DNA from: an uncultured Collinsella sp.
GTDB lineage: Bacteria > Actinomycetota > Coriobacteriia > Coriobacteriales > Coriobacteriaceae
Direction of reading: 5' to 3'
Assembly: GCA_937943045.1 (NCBI GenBank)
Contig: CALEBN010000051.1
Span: 1-21,174, forward strand
Length of the DNA stretch: 21,174 nt
Shown in pieces: positions 14,901-21,174 of this stretch. The notes under the pieces are model-generated. The model saw nothing but the letters and a program-made list of their open reading frames with translations. It was not told where the DNA came from and made no database searches. A program made the translations under genes and the position numbers. Numbering within the stretch: position 1 is the first letter of the stretch; each line of letters starts with the position of its first letter.

Positions 14901-15216
14901 AAAGATCCTGTACACCTCGACGCACGACACCTCGACACTTGCCGGCTGGTGCACGCGCTCCTTTGCAGGCGGCGATGAGCCGAGCGGCATTACATTGGCA
15001 AGCGAGCTCATGGGCAATGCCCTGGCAAGCGATGCACCGCTCGTGATGATGCCGCTGCAGGACGTGCTGGGACTGGGCGACGATGCACGTATGAACGTGC
15101 CGGGTGTAGCCACAGGCAACTGGACATGGCAGGCTGACGAGGCCGACGTTGCGGCAGCCGAGGAGAAAACTGCGAAGCTCCTGCGCAACACCCATAGATT
15201 CTGGGGCGAAGCGTGA
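11920..15216 (+). CDS. Fusion of GH13 alpha-amylase/neopullulanase-type domain and GH77 4-alpha-glucanotransferase
   Basis: A 1098-residue two-enzyme protein without a signal peptide, so it acts in the cytosol. Residues 1-125 form a beta-sandwich-like N-domain. Residues 130-560 are a GH13 barrel with DGVFNH, nucleophile Asp351 in WRLDVA, acid/base Glu380 in LLGEVWED, and Asp455 in SSHDRP; cyclomaltodextrinase/neopullulanase-type enzymes are the closest resemblance. A small beta domain follows to about 640. Residues 650-1098 are a GH77 amylomaltase (MalQ): RSPYAGPSAFAGN, nucleophile Asp908 in RLDHFLGF, Glu954 in FIAEDLGY, and Asp1003 in STHDTS (often HDN in MalQ). Both active sites look complete. 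The pairing would hydrolyse and disproportionate short maltodextrins left by GlgP or imported. The start lacks a strong Shine-Dalgarno. Confidence 0.9.
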   Translation: MRLIHNSRLPQFRTPFGAVTTGTSVSLSVILEDADPNQATLTLRTWVDEIGESLYPMTHEGDGIFTVELECTEPCLIWYSFICNIEGQPEVRLGAPQGRTGGEGVTYDYAEVPSFQITVYKHREVRPEWYERGMVYQIFPDRYARDENWRERTLAEVEKPRNGIQRRMVEDWNEPPEYERAEDGSIKTWDFYGGSLKGIQNDLPRIAELGFTAIYLNPIFEAASNHRYDTADYTKIDPILGTEQDFTELCKAAEKLGISIILDGVFNHTGDDSIYFNRYGNYPGVGAWQSEDSPWRDAFYFHEDGSYDCWWGVGNMPAINESSELVRERLLGKDGVIRKWLRAGAHGWRLDVADELSDDFLAEIKKAVLAEKPDALLLGEVWEDASNKISYGHLRRYLQGSELDSAMDYPFRDMVIGFLMGYKNAYQAAEDIETLRENYPREALACALNLLSSHDRPRIISVLGGGPDESQLPESERSKWRLDENSMGLAKSRFWLATLMQMTFPGVPSIYYGDEYGLEGLTDPGNRRTLPTKDQLHDFDTLAIVKNASAIRRALPFMVDGEIKAFALNDDVLAYTRTGKDGEAATVIINRSLRNSHCVTIPALGECASDVISGHECEIHNGTVTLDLYPLGSSIIYHHAEKRLQEPLDHGAGVVCHITSVPTDDGKPGTIGAPTRRFIDHLAAMGMRYWQVLPVNPTDFFRSPYAGPSAFAGNIDLLPESHEELAADFVTWKTRGGEDADPLYTAFKHRNADWLEKYCVYMAVKKYFEGESRHDWPADVARYNEYLIDDKRFHDEAELQAYMQYRFDLAWCELMNYAHKKGIEVIGDIPMYVSDDSADAWSEPENFWLSDTGKAIEISGAPPDNFAPEGQVWGNPTFRWDRMKENGYRWWMDRLRRAFSLYDRVRLDHFLGFHSYFSIPVGKACADGRWLAGPGKDLFQTAYDELGPLNFIAEDLGYLTPGVRAMASTCGFPGMDVLEFSDYDVSCGIHPTPGKILYTSTHDTSTLAGWCTRSFAGGDEPSGITLASELMGNALASDAPLVMMPLQDVLGLGDDARMNVPGVATGNWTWQADEADVAAAEEKTAKLLRNTHRFWGEA

Positions 15217-15239
15217 TAAAACCCACGATATAGGGTACA

Positions 15240-15250
15240 GTTACAGCTGT
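15240..15250. repeat. GTTACAGCTGT motif, second copy
   Basis: The same 11-mer as at 4146-4156. Both copies come shortly after a glucan-enzyme stop codon and before an AT-rich run and a GC-rich hairpin. Function unknown; it contains the palindrome ACAGCTGT. Confidence 0.3.
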
Positions 15251-15260
15251 TTGAATTTTT

Positions 15261-15285
15261 GCGGGCAGAGCGATCTGCCCGCTTT
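15261..15285 (+). terminator. Terminator or leader hairpin between the amylase fusion and the zinc-ribbon gene
   Basis: Perfect 9-bp stem GCGGGCAGA-GCGA-TCTGCCCGC followed by TTT, 45 bases after the fusion gene stop and 20 bases before the next start codon. The short U tract suggests a modest terminator or attenuator. Confidence 0.6.
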
Positions 15286-15304
15286 GTGCTGAAAAGGAAG
15301 TATT

Positions 15305-15541
15305 ATGGCGCGCTACGATTACAAGTGCACGAGCTGCGGCAACGTGTTTGAGGTTGAGCACCCCATGTCCGAGACGCCCGAGGTCGTATGCCCCAGCTGC
15401 GGCGCCCCGGCATCCAAGACGTTCTCGGCCAGCGGCATTAAGTTCGACGGCAGCGGTTTCTACAACACAGACCAGCGCAGTGGCGGCTCCAGCACCAGCG
15501 CCACCAGCGGCTGTTGCGCCAACTGCCCACATAACCACTAG
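15305..15541 (+). CDS. FmdB-type zinc-ribbon protein
   Basis: A 78-residue protein that opens with MARYDYKCTSCG, the signature of the FmdB/CxxC putative regulatory domain. A first pair CTSC (residues 8-11) and a second pair CPSC form a zinc ribbon of about 42 residues, ending at the usual KTFSASGIKF segment. A flexible Gly/Ser-rich linker leads to an unusual end with CCANCPHNH, offering extra Cys and His ligands. AAGGAAG precedes ATG 15305. The family was named for a neighbour of formamidase and its molecular role is not established; such genes occur widely as solitary small proteins. Nothing here ties it to glycogen beyond adjacency. Confidence 0.85.
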   Translation: MARYDYKCTSCGNVFEVEHPMSETPEVVCPSCGAPASKTFSASGIKFDGSGFYNTDQRSGGSSTSATSGCCANCPHNH

Positions 15542-15575
15542 CGGCAAGCGGTCTCACTACTCAGATTTCCCTATG

Positions 15576-15642
15576 AGTTGCGGGGAAATAGTTCCTGAAT
15601 CAGCCCATCCAACGGCCAAACAGGAACCATTTCACCGCAACT
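15576..15642 (+). repeat. 67-base palindromic repeat, copy C1
   Basis: Arms 15576-15597 and 15621-15642 pair at 20 of 22 positions (AGTTGCGG...CCGCAACT). The loop is 23 bases. An inverted copy of the same length is at 15918-15984. On the plus strand it is followed by CTTTTCTTT-like sequence, so this copy could also terminate the zinc-ribbon gene transcript. Confidence 0.7.
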
Positions 15643-15688
15643 TTTCTTTAGATCGGATTTCGGGCTGATGCTAAGTTTGTAACATTTC

Positions 15689-15840
15689 AAAACTCTGCCG
15701 GATTACGGGACTGAATTGACAACCTCTATCCATTCCGGTAATTTGCAAATTTCAACAAGCCATCTACCTGCGGTTTTATTAAGGCCATTTTTGCTGTGGT
15801 CGGGCATCACCGATCTAGCCCCGTAATCCGCCCTACTTTT
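15689..15840. repeat. 152-base palindromic element, copy B
   Basis: Same length as the element at 11571-11722, with the core TCTACCTGCGGTTTTA again at offset 74 (15763-15778) and ends AAAAC/CTTTT. The stem CGGATTACGGG / CCCGTAATCCG (15699-15709 with 15820-15830) occupies the same positions as in copy A but differs by paired substitutions. Ungapped identity to copy A is about half of the positions by hand count. Confidence 0.75.
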
Positions 15841-15850
15841 GATAACGGCA

Positions 15851-15912
15851 AGTATGAGACGGGGATATTTTTACCACTCTTAACCGCTATTACGATCTCC
15901 GCTCGCATGACT
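15851..15912. other. Remainder of the zinc-ribbon/rsmB gap
   Basis: The 449-base convergent gap 15542-15990 contains C1, copy B and C2. This leftover piece holds only a weak, gapped inverted repeat (near 15851-15866 against 15894-15912) and no gene. Confidence 0.3.
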
Positions 15913-15917
15913 TTCTG

Positions 15918-15984
15918 AGTTGTGGTGAAATAAGGACTGTTAGATGGGCAGAAGGCGCTTTTCAATCCCTATTTCACCGCAACT
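15918..15984 (-). repeat. 67-base palindromic repeat, copy C2 (inverted relative to C1)
   Basis: Arms 15918-15936 and 15966-15984 pair at 17 of 19 positions plus one G-U. Read on the minus strand it aligns end to end with C1, sharing AGTTGCGG, GAAATAG, TGAA, AACAG and ATTTCACC at matching positions. It ends seven bases before the rsmB stop codon and lacks a U tract on that strand. Confidence 0.65.
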
Positions 15985-15990
15985 TTGAAG

Positions 15991-17391
15991 TTATTTGCGG
16001 ACTAGTCTGGCGCAGAAGTGGCCGTCGTAGGAGTCAGCGTTTACCGGCACGCTTTGGAAGAGGCCTCGAGCGTTTTGGCGTACGGAGACGAGCTTCTTGG
16101 CCTGGGCAAACTCGGGGAGCTGCAGGATCTGCGCCTCGGAGAGGGGTGCCAGGCAAAAGCCTGCGCCCTCGGGCGAAGCCAAAAACGCATCCACAACCTG
16201 CGTATTCTCTTCATCAAAAACCGAGCAGGTGGCATAGATGAGCTCGCCGCCGGCAGCCACACGCGCGGCCGCTTCCTTGAGCATCGTCAGCTGCAGTTTA
16301 GGCAGCTCAGTCGTAACGTCGTTCTCGGCCAGACGCCACGGAATCTCGGGATGACGGCGCATGGTGCCGGTGCCAGAGCACGGCGCGTCGATAAACACGG
16401 TGTCGAATAGAGCGGGCTCACCGAGCATGGCATCAAAGGACGTGAGGACCGCATCGAGCTCGCAGGCATCGCCCGAGACGGTACGAACACCCGTAATACC
16501 CGCCTTATGCAGGCGCGCGAGATTCTGGTCACACTTGCGATCGTGCAAATCGAGTGCAGTGTGCTGACGGTCGTAGCCGGCACGCTTAGCCTGGCACATC
16601 ATCACATAGGTCTTGGTGCCGCGACCGGCACCAATCTCCAGGCAACGTCCGGGACGGGTCGCCGCGGTAGCGATGAGCTGGGCGTTAAGGTCCGAGGCCA
16701 CGGCCGCCGCGCGTTCAAACACGCCCGACGCAACGGTGGCCTGGGCATCGACCGGCGCATGGCAGCCCGGGAACACCGGCGCCACAAGCTGCGATAGGTA
16801 CGGATCAGGCTTGGTTGCAAAGGCGTTCTCGTGCAAAGCGAGCGGCGCGGGCGCCAGATTTCCGGCAAAGTTAAGCGCGCCCTCGGGCGTATCGAACGAG
16901 GCCATTATGCGAGCGCACAGCCAGCGCGGCATACCCATCAGGCGAGACAGGCGAACCAATCGGCGCTCGGACTCATCGGCATCCGCCGCAGTGGCAAAGT
17001 CCTCGACGTTGTCCGCGACCTTATGCAGTACGGCGTTGGCCAGACCGGCGGCCGATTTAGCGCCGCTACGAACCAGCTCAACGCCCTGACTCACGGCAAC
17101 TCGGCCAGGGGTATGCAGGTAGAGCATCTCGAAGACCGAGATGCGAAGCGCCATGCGAACGCGCGGCGCGACCTTTTTGGGCTTATCGAGAAACTGGTCG
17201 AGCAGCTCATCCAAAATGCCCTGCGTGGCGGCAACACCGAGCGCCAAACGCGCGGCAAAAGCGGAATCGCGCTGGTCAATGGCCTTGGCGGAAGCACGGG
17301 AAGACAACACGTCGCGTGCGTACACACCGCGGCGATCGGCCTCCATCAACACATCGAGCGCAAGCTTGCGAGCGGGAGACAACTTGCTCAT
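15991..17391 (-). CDS. rsmB: 16S rRNA (cytosine-967-C5)-methyltransferase
   Basis: RsmB/Sun, 466 residues, methylates C967 of 16S rRNA with S-adenosylmethionine. The N-terminal third is a NusB-like RNA-binding helical domain (RKLALDVL through AVLHKVADNV). The C-terminal methyltransferase has the SAM motif LEIGAGRGTKTY, motif IV DAPCSGTG (Cys338), and motif VI YATCSVFDEEN with the catalytic Cys389. The ATG at 17391 overlaps the fmt stop codon as ATGA, a sign of translational coupling, and gives the usual N-terminus MSKLSPARK; a longer frame up to 17406 is not needed. Last gene of the priA-def-fmt-rsmB group. Confidence 0.95.
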   Translation of the reverse strand: MSKLSPARKLALDVLMEADRRGVYARDVLSSRASAKAIDQRDSAFAARLALGVAATQGILDELLDQFLDKPKKVAPRVRMALRISVFEMLYLHTPGRVAVSQGVELVRSGAKSAAGLANAVLHKVADNVEDFATAADADESERRLVRLSRLMGMPRWLCARIMASFDTPEGALNFAGNLAPAPLALHENAFATKPDPYLSQLVAPVFPGCHAPVDAQATVASGVFERAAAVASDLNAQLIATAATRPGRCLEIGAGRGTKTYVMMCQAKRAGYDRQHTALDLHDRKCDQNLARLHKAGITGVRTVSGDACELDAVLTSFDAMLGEPALFDTVFIDAPCSGTGTMRRHPEIPWRLAENDVTTELPKLQLTMLKEAAARVAAGGELIYATCSVFDEENTQVVDAFLASPEGAGFCLAPLSEAQILQLPEFAQAKKLVSVRQNARGLFQSVPVNADSYDGHFCARLVRK

Positions 17392-18308
17392 GACAGTACA
17401 CCCCACCTAAGTTCGGCACCCTGCAGGCCGGCAGCCCAGGCAGAAGCAGCCATAGCACGCTTACCGTCGGGCTTAACCTCGAGCAGCTCTACCGCACCAT
17501 CGGAAAGCCCCAGGTAAACACGCTTGCTCTTGACAGCAACAGCGCCCTCGCCAAGCGACACGTCAGCCGGCGCAGCATCGAGCACGCGCACGGTCTTGCC
17601 GGCAATCACACAACGGGCAGGCGCGGTATCGGACGAAGCGAGCACATGACGCACGCAATCGGGCGCCCCCATCTGCGGATCCAGACGCATCTCCTGCTTG
17701 GAAATCTTGGCAGCATGCGTGACAAGGGACTCATCCTGCTCGGTCCACACCGCCGTGTCATCGGCAAGCGAGGGCAGCGTATCGGCCAGCAACTTACCGC
17801 CGAGCTGGCCAAGCTCCATGGTCAATGCCTCGGCATGCTTACCCGAAACCGAGGTCGAGGCCTGCGCGCAATAAGCGCCCGTATCCACGCCATGCCCAAT
17901 GCGCATAATGGAAACGCCAGCAACCTCGTCACCAGCAAGAATGGCACGCTGAATGGGCGCAGCGCCACGCCAACGAGGCAGCAGCGAAGCATGAACATTC
18001 ACAATACCAAGCGGCGCCATATGCAGCACCTCATCAGGCAAAATGCAGCCATAGGCAGCCACACAGAAAATGTCAGCCTGGGCAGCCTGAAGCGCCTCAA
18101 CAACATCAGGCGTCATACGATTGGCCTCAACAACCGGTAACCCCAACTCAAGCGCCTTGGACTTAACAGGAGAAGGCTCAAACTTCTTACCACGCCCACG
18201 AACAGCATCGGGACGAGTAATTACGAGCGCAATCTCATTCCCAGCCTCAACAAGCGAAGTCAGCGAAGGCACGGCAAAATCAGGCGTACCCATAAACACA
18301 ATACGCAT
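17388..18308 (-). CDS. fmt: Methionyl-tRNA formyltransferase
   Basis: A 306-residue enzyme (EC 2.1.2.9) that formylates initiator Met-tRNA with 10-formyltetrahydrofolate. The N-terminal formyltransferase domain has MRIVFMGTPDFAVPSL, NVHASLLPRWRGAAPIQ with the catalytic Asn and His, and GHGVDTGA with the catalytic Asp. The C-terminal half is the tRNA-binding OB-like domain. The length is normal for the family. The ATG at 18308 has GGGGAGA about nine bases upstream. The stop overlaps the rsmB start by four bases. It is separated from def by 326 bases with a terminator-like hairpin, so it probably has its own promoter. Confidence 0.97.
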   Translation of the reverse strand: MRIVFMGTPDFAVPSLTSLVEAGNEIALVITRPDAVRGRGKKFEPSPVKSKALELGLPVVEANRMTPDVVEALQAAQADIFCVAAYGCILPDEVLHMAPLGIVNVHASLLPRWRGAAPIQRAILAGDEVAGVSIMRIGHGVDTGAYCAQASTSVSGKHAEALTMELGQLGGKLLADTLPSLADDTAVWTEQDESLVTHAAKISKQEMRLDPQMGAPDCVRHVLASSDTAPARCVIAGKTVRVLDAAPADVSLGEGAVAVKSKRVYLGLSDGAVELLEVKPDGKRAMAASAWAAGLQGAELRWGVLS

Positions 18309-18419
18309 AAAGAACGTCTCCCCTCAACCAAAGCCGAGACGGCTACAAATAACGGCGGAAAGCCAAGTACCCAGCACATCCGCAATAACAATTCAACAAG
18401 AACAAATATACCCAAAACC

Positions 18420-18447
18420 AAAGAAAGAGCCGCAATAAAAGCAGCTC
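18420..18447 (-). terminator. Intrinsic terminator upstream of fmt
   Basis: On the minus strand GAGCTGC-TTTTATT-GCGGCTC (18427-18447, one G-U pair) is followed by TTTCTTT. It would stop transcripts coming from priA-def before fmt. Confidence 0.6.
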
Positions 18448-18538
18448 CCTCTCAACAAAGACTATCAGCGAAGACGCCCCTCCCTGGCCCGACGGCACCC
18501 GGGCGAAACGAAAAGCGACAACGTAGTCCCTGGGATGG

Positions 18539-18610
18539 GCCCACACATATCGTCCCGCGCGCAGTTTCGCAGCAAAGCGAGAATGTTTGAGCACGGGATG
18601 ATATGTGGGC
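18539..18610. repeat. Long imperfect palindrome downstream of def
   Basis: Left arm GCCCACACATATCGTCCCG (from 18540) pairs with CGGGATGATATGTGGGC (18594-18610), with a two-base bulge, one G-U pair and a mismatch toward the loop. The 30-base loop contains a further small stem TTCGC/GCGAG. No U tract follows on either strand. It may be a dispersed intergenic palindrome. Confidence 0.5.
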
Positions 18611-18634
18611 GCTCAGCACCGGGGACGGTGGGAT

Positions 18635-19171
18635 CTACTTAGTCTCGCCCGGTCGAGCGCCGCGGGCCAGGGCGTCCTGGTACTCCTTGACGGCCTTGAT
18701 CCTCTGCATAGGCTTGAGTCGCTCGAACATGGTATTGCCGTGCAAGTGATCGATCTCGTGCTGCAGGCACACGCAGAACAGGTCGCCCGTGGCCTCATAG
18801 CGAATCAGGTTAGCGTCCAGGTCATACGCCTCGACGACAACGTGATCGGGACGCTCGATCTCGCAGCTAATGCCAGGGATGGAAAGGCAGCCCTCGCTAA
18901 ACGGCACCAGATGGTCGCTCTGCTCAACAATGACAGGGTTGATGAGCACGTACGGGTCATAGTCATTCTTGTCGCTGTAATCGCAGTCGATGGTGACGAG
19001 CTGAATGAGCTCGCCGATCTGCGGGGCAGCCAGGCCGCAACCGCCGTTGTCGAACATCATCTTCTTCATCTTCTCGGCAAGGGCCTCGATCGCCGGGGTG
19101 ATCTCCTCGATGACGGCGCACTCCTGACGCAAACGAGGGTCGGGCGACAGTACGATTCCGTTGGCTTCCAT
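18635..19171 (-). CDS. def: Peptide deformylase
   Basis: A 178-residue metalloenzyme (EC 3.5.1.88) that removes the formyl group from nascent N-termini, the counterpart of Fmt. All three signature motifs are present: GCGLAAPQIG, EGCLSIPG (metal-ligand Cys) and QHEIDHLHG (metal-ligand His residues and catalytic Glu139). The ATG at 19171 is preferred over the ATG at 19177 because AGGA (19177-19180) lies five bases before it and would overlap the other start. It starts 18 bases after the priA stop, with its ribosome binding site in that gap, so the two genes form one unit. Confidence 0.96.
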   Translation of the reverse strand: MEANGIVLSPDPRLRQECAVIEEITPAIEALAEKMKKMMFDNGGCGLAAPQIGELIQLVTIDCDYSDKNDYDPYVLINPVIVEQSDHLVPFSEGCLSIPGISCEIERPDHVVVEAYDLDANLIRYEATGDLFCVCLQHEIDHLHGNTMFERLKPMQRIKAVKEYQDALARGARPGETK

Positions 19172-19189
19172 GGCCATCCTTTCGGGTTG

Positions 19190-21174
19190 TTACATCAAAT
19201 CATAGGCGTCGACGTCAACGCTCACGCTCACGCCGCGCACGGAGCCCACCTCTTTGAGGCAGGCGTCGATATCATCAGAGACATGGTACCCCACGGGCGA
19301 CTTCACAAGCAGGTGGAAGCGATAACGGTCCTTGGCTCTCTCGATTACACACGAAGCCGGGCCCAGCACCTGCGGCACGGCGCTCCCCGCCCGCAAAAAG
19401 TCGGGAGCGGCGGCGTGCCAGTGGCGCTTGAGCAGCTTTGCGATGCGCCCAATGTAGTCCTGCGCGTCATCCGCGTTCGCCGACCACACCAAAATGTTAA
19501 CCAGGCGCACAAACGGCGGATACAGCGCGTCGCGACGCTGGTCCAGGTCGTAGTCGGTAAAGATCGAACGGTCGTGCTCGGCAACGGCGCGAATGACCGG
19601 GTCCTCGGGCAGATAGGTCTGGATGATGACCTCGCCAGGGCGATCGCCGCGTCCGGCACGGCCCGCGACCTGCTCCAGCAAATCGTAGGCGCGCTCCCCC
19701 GCTCTAAAATCGGGTAGCTTTAATGCAAAGTCGGCATTGACCACGCCCACAAGGGTAACCTCGGGAAAGTCGAGGCCCTTGGCGATCATCTGAGTGCCCA
19801 GCAGCACCGCGCAATCGGCGGCATCGAACTGCTCGAGCAACTTCTTATGCGCGTCCTTGCCACGCGTGGAATCGGCATCCATGCGAATGATGGCGACATC
19901 CTCGGGCAGCATCTGGTGCAGCGCGTCCTCGATCTGCTGCGTGCCCAGACCCATTTTTGCCAGGTAACGGCTGCCGCACTTGGGGCAACGACTCGTGGGC
20001 GCGGGATACGGCTGCACGCGCCAGGACGAACCACAGGTGTGACATTGCAGCGTATGGGTGCGCTCGTGGTACGTAAGCGCCGTAGAGCAGTGGTTGCAGG
20101 TGGGGACGCAGCCGCACTCGCGGCACATCAAAAACGGCGCAAAGCCGCGGCGGTTATGCAGCAGCACAGCCTTCTCGCGGCGCTCGACCACGCGTTCCAA
20201 GCCTTCCATCAGCGGTTTTGAGAACATTGAACGGCTACCGTGCGAAAACTCGCGGCGCAGGTCGGCAATGCGGACCGTGGGTAGCACGGCGTGTCCCGGG
20301 CGCTCGGGCATCTTGACGCGCGTCCAGGTGACACCGTTGTACGTGCCGCGGCGGCAGCGATCGAGGGCCTCGGCAGAAGGCGTGGCCGAGCCCAGCACGA
20401 GCGGGCAGCGATAGCGGCGCGCCATCTCGGCCGCCACCTCGCGCGCATGGTAGCGCGGGCTAGAACCCTGCTTGTAGCTGGTCTCATGTTCCTCGTCGAT
20501 GATGATAAGACCTAGGTCGCTGAGCGGGCAAAAAAGCGCCGAACGGGCTCCCACGACCACACGCGCGGCACCGCTCGCAACCATATCCCACTGGTCTAGG
20601 CGCTCGCCGGCCGAAAGGCGCGAATGGAAGACCGCGACCGTCTCGCCAAAACGCGAGCGGAAGCGGCCGACGGTTTGGGCCGTCAGCGATATCTCGGGCA
20701 CAAGCACGCAGGCCGAGCGACCAGCCGCGAGCACGCGCTCGATGGCGGAGAGGTAGACCTCAGTTTTACCGGATCCGGTGACGCCATCGACAAGGACCAC
20801 GTCGCCGTGGGCGTCAAGGCGGGCGCGCTCAATCTGCGCAAGCGCCTGCTGCTGGCCGTTCGTGAGCGCGACCGGAGCCTTGCCGCTTGCCGAGGAGAGC
20901 GTGGTCTGGTCGCTGCAGCCACGCCAGGCGCGGCGCTCCTCCACCACCACGACGCCGCGTTTTTCGAGCGCCTTGATGGTCGCCGACATACTGTTGTAGA
21001 GCAAATTGAGGTCGCGCGTCGTGACCGGTCCGCACTGGAGCGCCTCGATGAGCTGACGCTGGCGAACTGCGGTCTTGGGCGGCGTATAGTCAAAGCCCTC
21101 GGGCGTAAGCATCACCCAGCGGTTTTGGATAGGCTTGACGGTGGGACGCTCGACCGTCCACGCCCCGCCATCGC
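19190..21174 (-). CDS. priA: Primosomal protein N' (replication restart helicase), N-terminus beyond right edge
   Basis: At least 661 residues are visible; the frame is still open at the right edge, where residues before the first in-window GTG (21115) continue the protein, so the gene starts outside. PriA is the 3'-5' DNA helicase that reloads the replisome at stalled forks. Seen here: part of the N-terminal DNA-binding region, Walker A in DGVTGSGKTEVY, Walker B DEEH, VLGSATPSAE, then the zinc-binding insertion with four Cys pairs (CRECG, CNHC, CHTCG, CPKCG), GTQMIAKGLDFP and the helicase motif QVAGRAGRGDRPG. The C-terminal domain ends normally at 19190. The downstream order def-fmt-rsmB is a common bacterial arrangement. 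Confidence 0.96.
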   Translation of the reverse strand, partial: DGGAWTVERPTVKPIQNRWVMLTPEGFDYTPPKTAVRQRQLIEALQCGPVTTRDLNLLYNSMSATIKALEKRGVVVVEERRAWRGCSDQTTLSSASGKAPVALTNGQQQALAQIERARLDAHGDVVLVDGVTGSGKTEVYLSAIERVLAAGRSACVLVPEISLTAQTVGRFRSRFGETVAVFHSRLSAGERLDQWDMVASGAARVVVGARSALFCPLSDLGLIIIDEEHETSYKQGSSPRYHAREVAAEMARRYRCPLVLGSATPSAEALDRCRRGTYNGVTWTRVKMPERPGHAVLPTVRIADLRREFSHGSRSMFSKPLMEGLERVVERREKAVLLHNRRGFAPFLMCRECGCVPTCNHCSTALTYHERTHTLQCHTCGSSWRVQPYPAPTSRCPKCGSRYLAKMGLGTQQIEDALHQMLPEDVAIIRMDADSTRGKDAHKKLLEQFDAADCAVLLGTQMIAKGLDFPEVTLVGVVNADFALKLPDFRAGERAYDLLEQVAGRAGRGDRPGEVIIQTYLPEDPVIRAVAEHDRSIFTDYDLDQRRDALYPPFVRLVNILVWSANADDAQDYIGRIAKLLKRHWHAAAPDFLRAGSAVPQVLGPASCVIERAKDRYRFHLLVKSPVGYHVSDDIDACLKEVGSVRGVSVSVDVDAYDLM

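Larger units (their letters stand above)
18309..18634. other. def-fmt intergenic region
   Basis: A 326-base gap with no convincing gene. It contains a long imperfect palindrome (18539-18610), a minus-strand terminator (18420-18447) and AT-rich sequence before fmt where a promoter is expected. An 83-residue minus-strand reading frame (18343-18594) runs across both hairpins and is judged a chance frame. Confidence 0.5.

Noticed and set aside
15542..15990. CRISPR-like array between the zinc-ribbon gene and rsmB
   Set aside because: The repeats are two inverted 67-base palindromes around a different 152-base palindrome, not regularly spaced short direct repeats, and no cas genes are present.
18343..18594. 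83-residue minus-strand small protein between def and fmt
   Set aside because: The frame crosses a palindrome and a terminator, has no ribosome binding site I can support, and its hydrophobic C-terminal part comes from the T-rich terminator region.
18605..19717. 370-codon plus-strand frame opposite def and priA
   Set aside because: Antisense to two genes with complete family motifs; no domain resemblance.

Overview
The window looks like a chromosomal segment of a gut coriobacterium, most likely Collinsella or a close relative (Actinomycetota, Coriobacteriia). The genes are GC-rich and mostly close with C/G in the third position. The assignment rests on the look of the proteins and gene order, not on a database search. 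No phage, transposase, CRISPR array or resistance genes were found.

Layout. The left edge carries a partial tRNA-Ala(GGC) on the minus strand with its own promoter. Next come two minus-strand genes, a HAD-family phosphatase/phosphomutase and a divergent thiamine-pyrophosphokinase-like protein, ending in a strong palindromic terminator. A 346-base divergent region holding TGGTAAAAC operator-like sites separates them from a plus-strand glycogen locus: glgB (branching enzyme), glgP (phosphorylase), glgC and glgD (ADP-glucose pyrophosphorylase and its non-catalytic-looking partner), glgA (glycogen synthase), then a 1098-residue fusion of a GH13 amylase with a GH77 4-alpha-glucanotransferase. A small FmdB-type zinc-ribbon gene follows. 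The right quarter is on the minus strand: priA (cut by the right edge), def, fmt and rsmB, a classical replication-restart/translation-initiation cluster.

How it works together. GlgC/GlgD make ADP-glucose, GlgA extends alpha-1,4 chains and GlgB adds alpha-1,6 branches. GlgP releases glucose-1-phosphate, and the GH13-GH77 fusion presumably handles the residual dextrins. The same operator-like motif occurs before glgB/HAD and before the fusion gene, suggesting one sugar-responsive regulator.

Most interesting signals. (1) Two intergenic elements of exactly 152 bases, at 11571-11722 and 15689-15840, share ends and a 16-base core at the same offset; they are symmetric palindromes whose stems differ by compensatory changes. 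They look like an uncharacterised family of mobile palindromes or structured RNAs. (2) The second copy is flanked by two 67-base palindromes that are inverted copies of each other. (3) Only GlgA and GlgB carry long Lys/Ala/Thr-rich histone-H1-like C-terminal tails (about 290 and 70 residues), which could tether glycogen to the nucleoid or to polyanions. (4) GlgB has Gly where the conserved GH13 region I His is expected.
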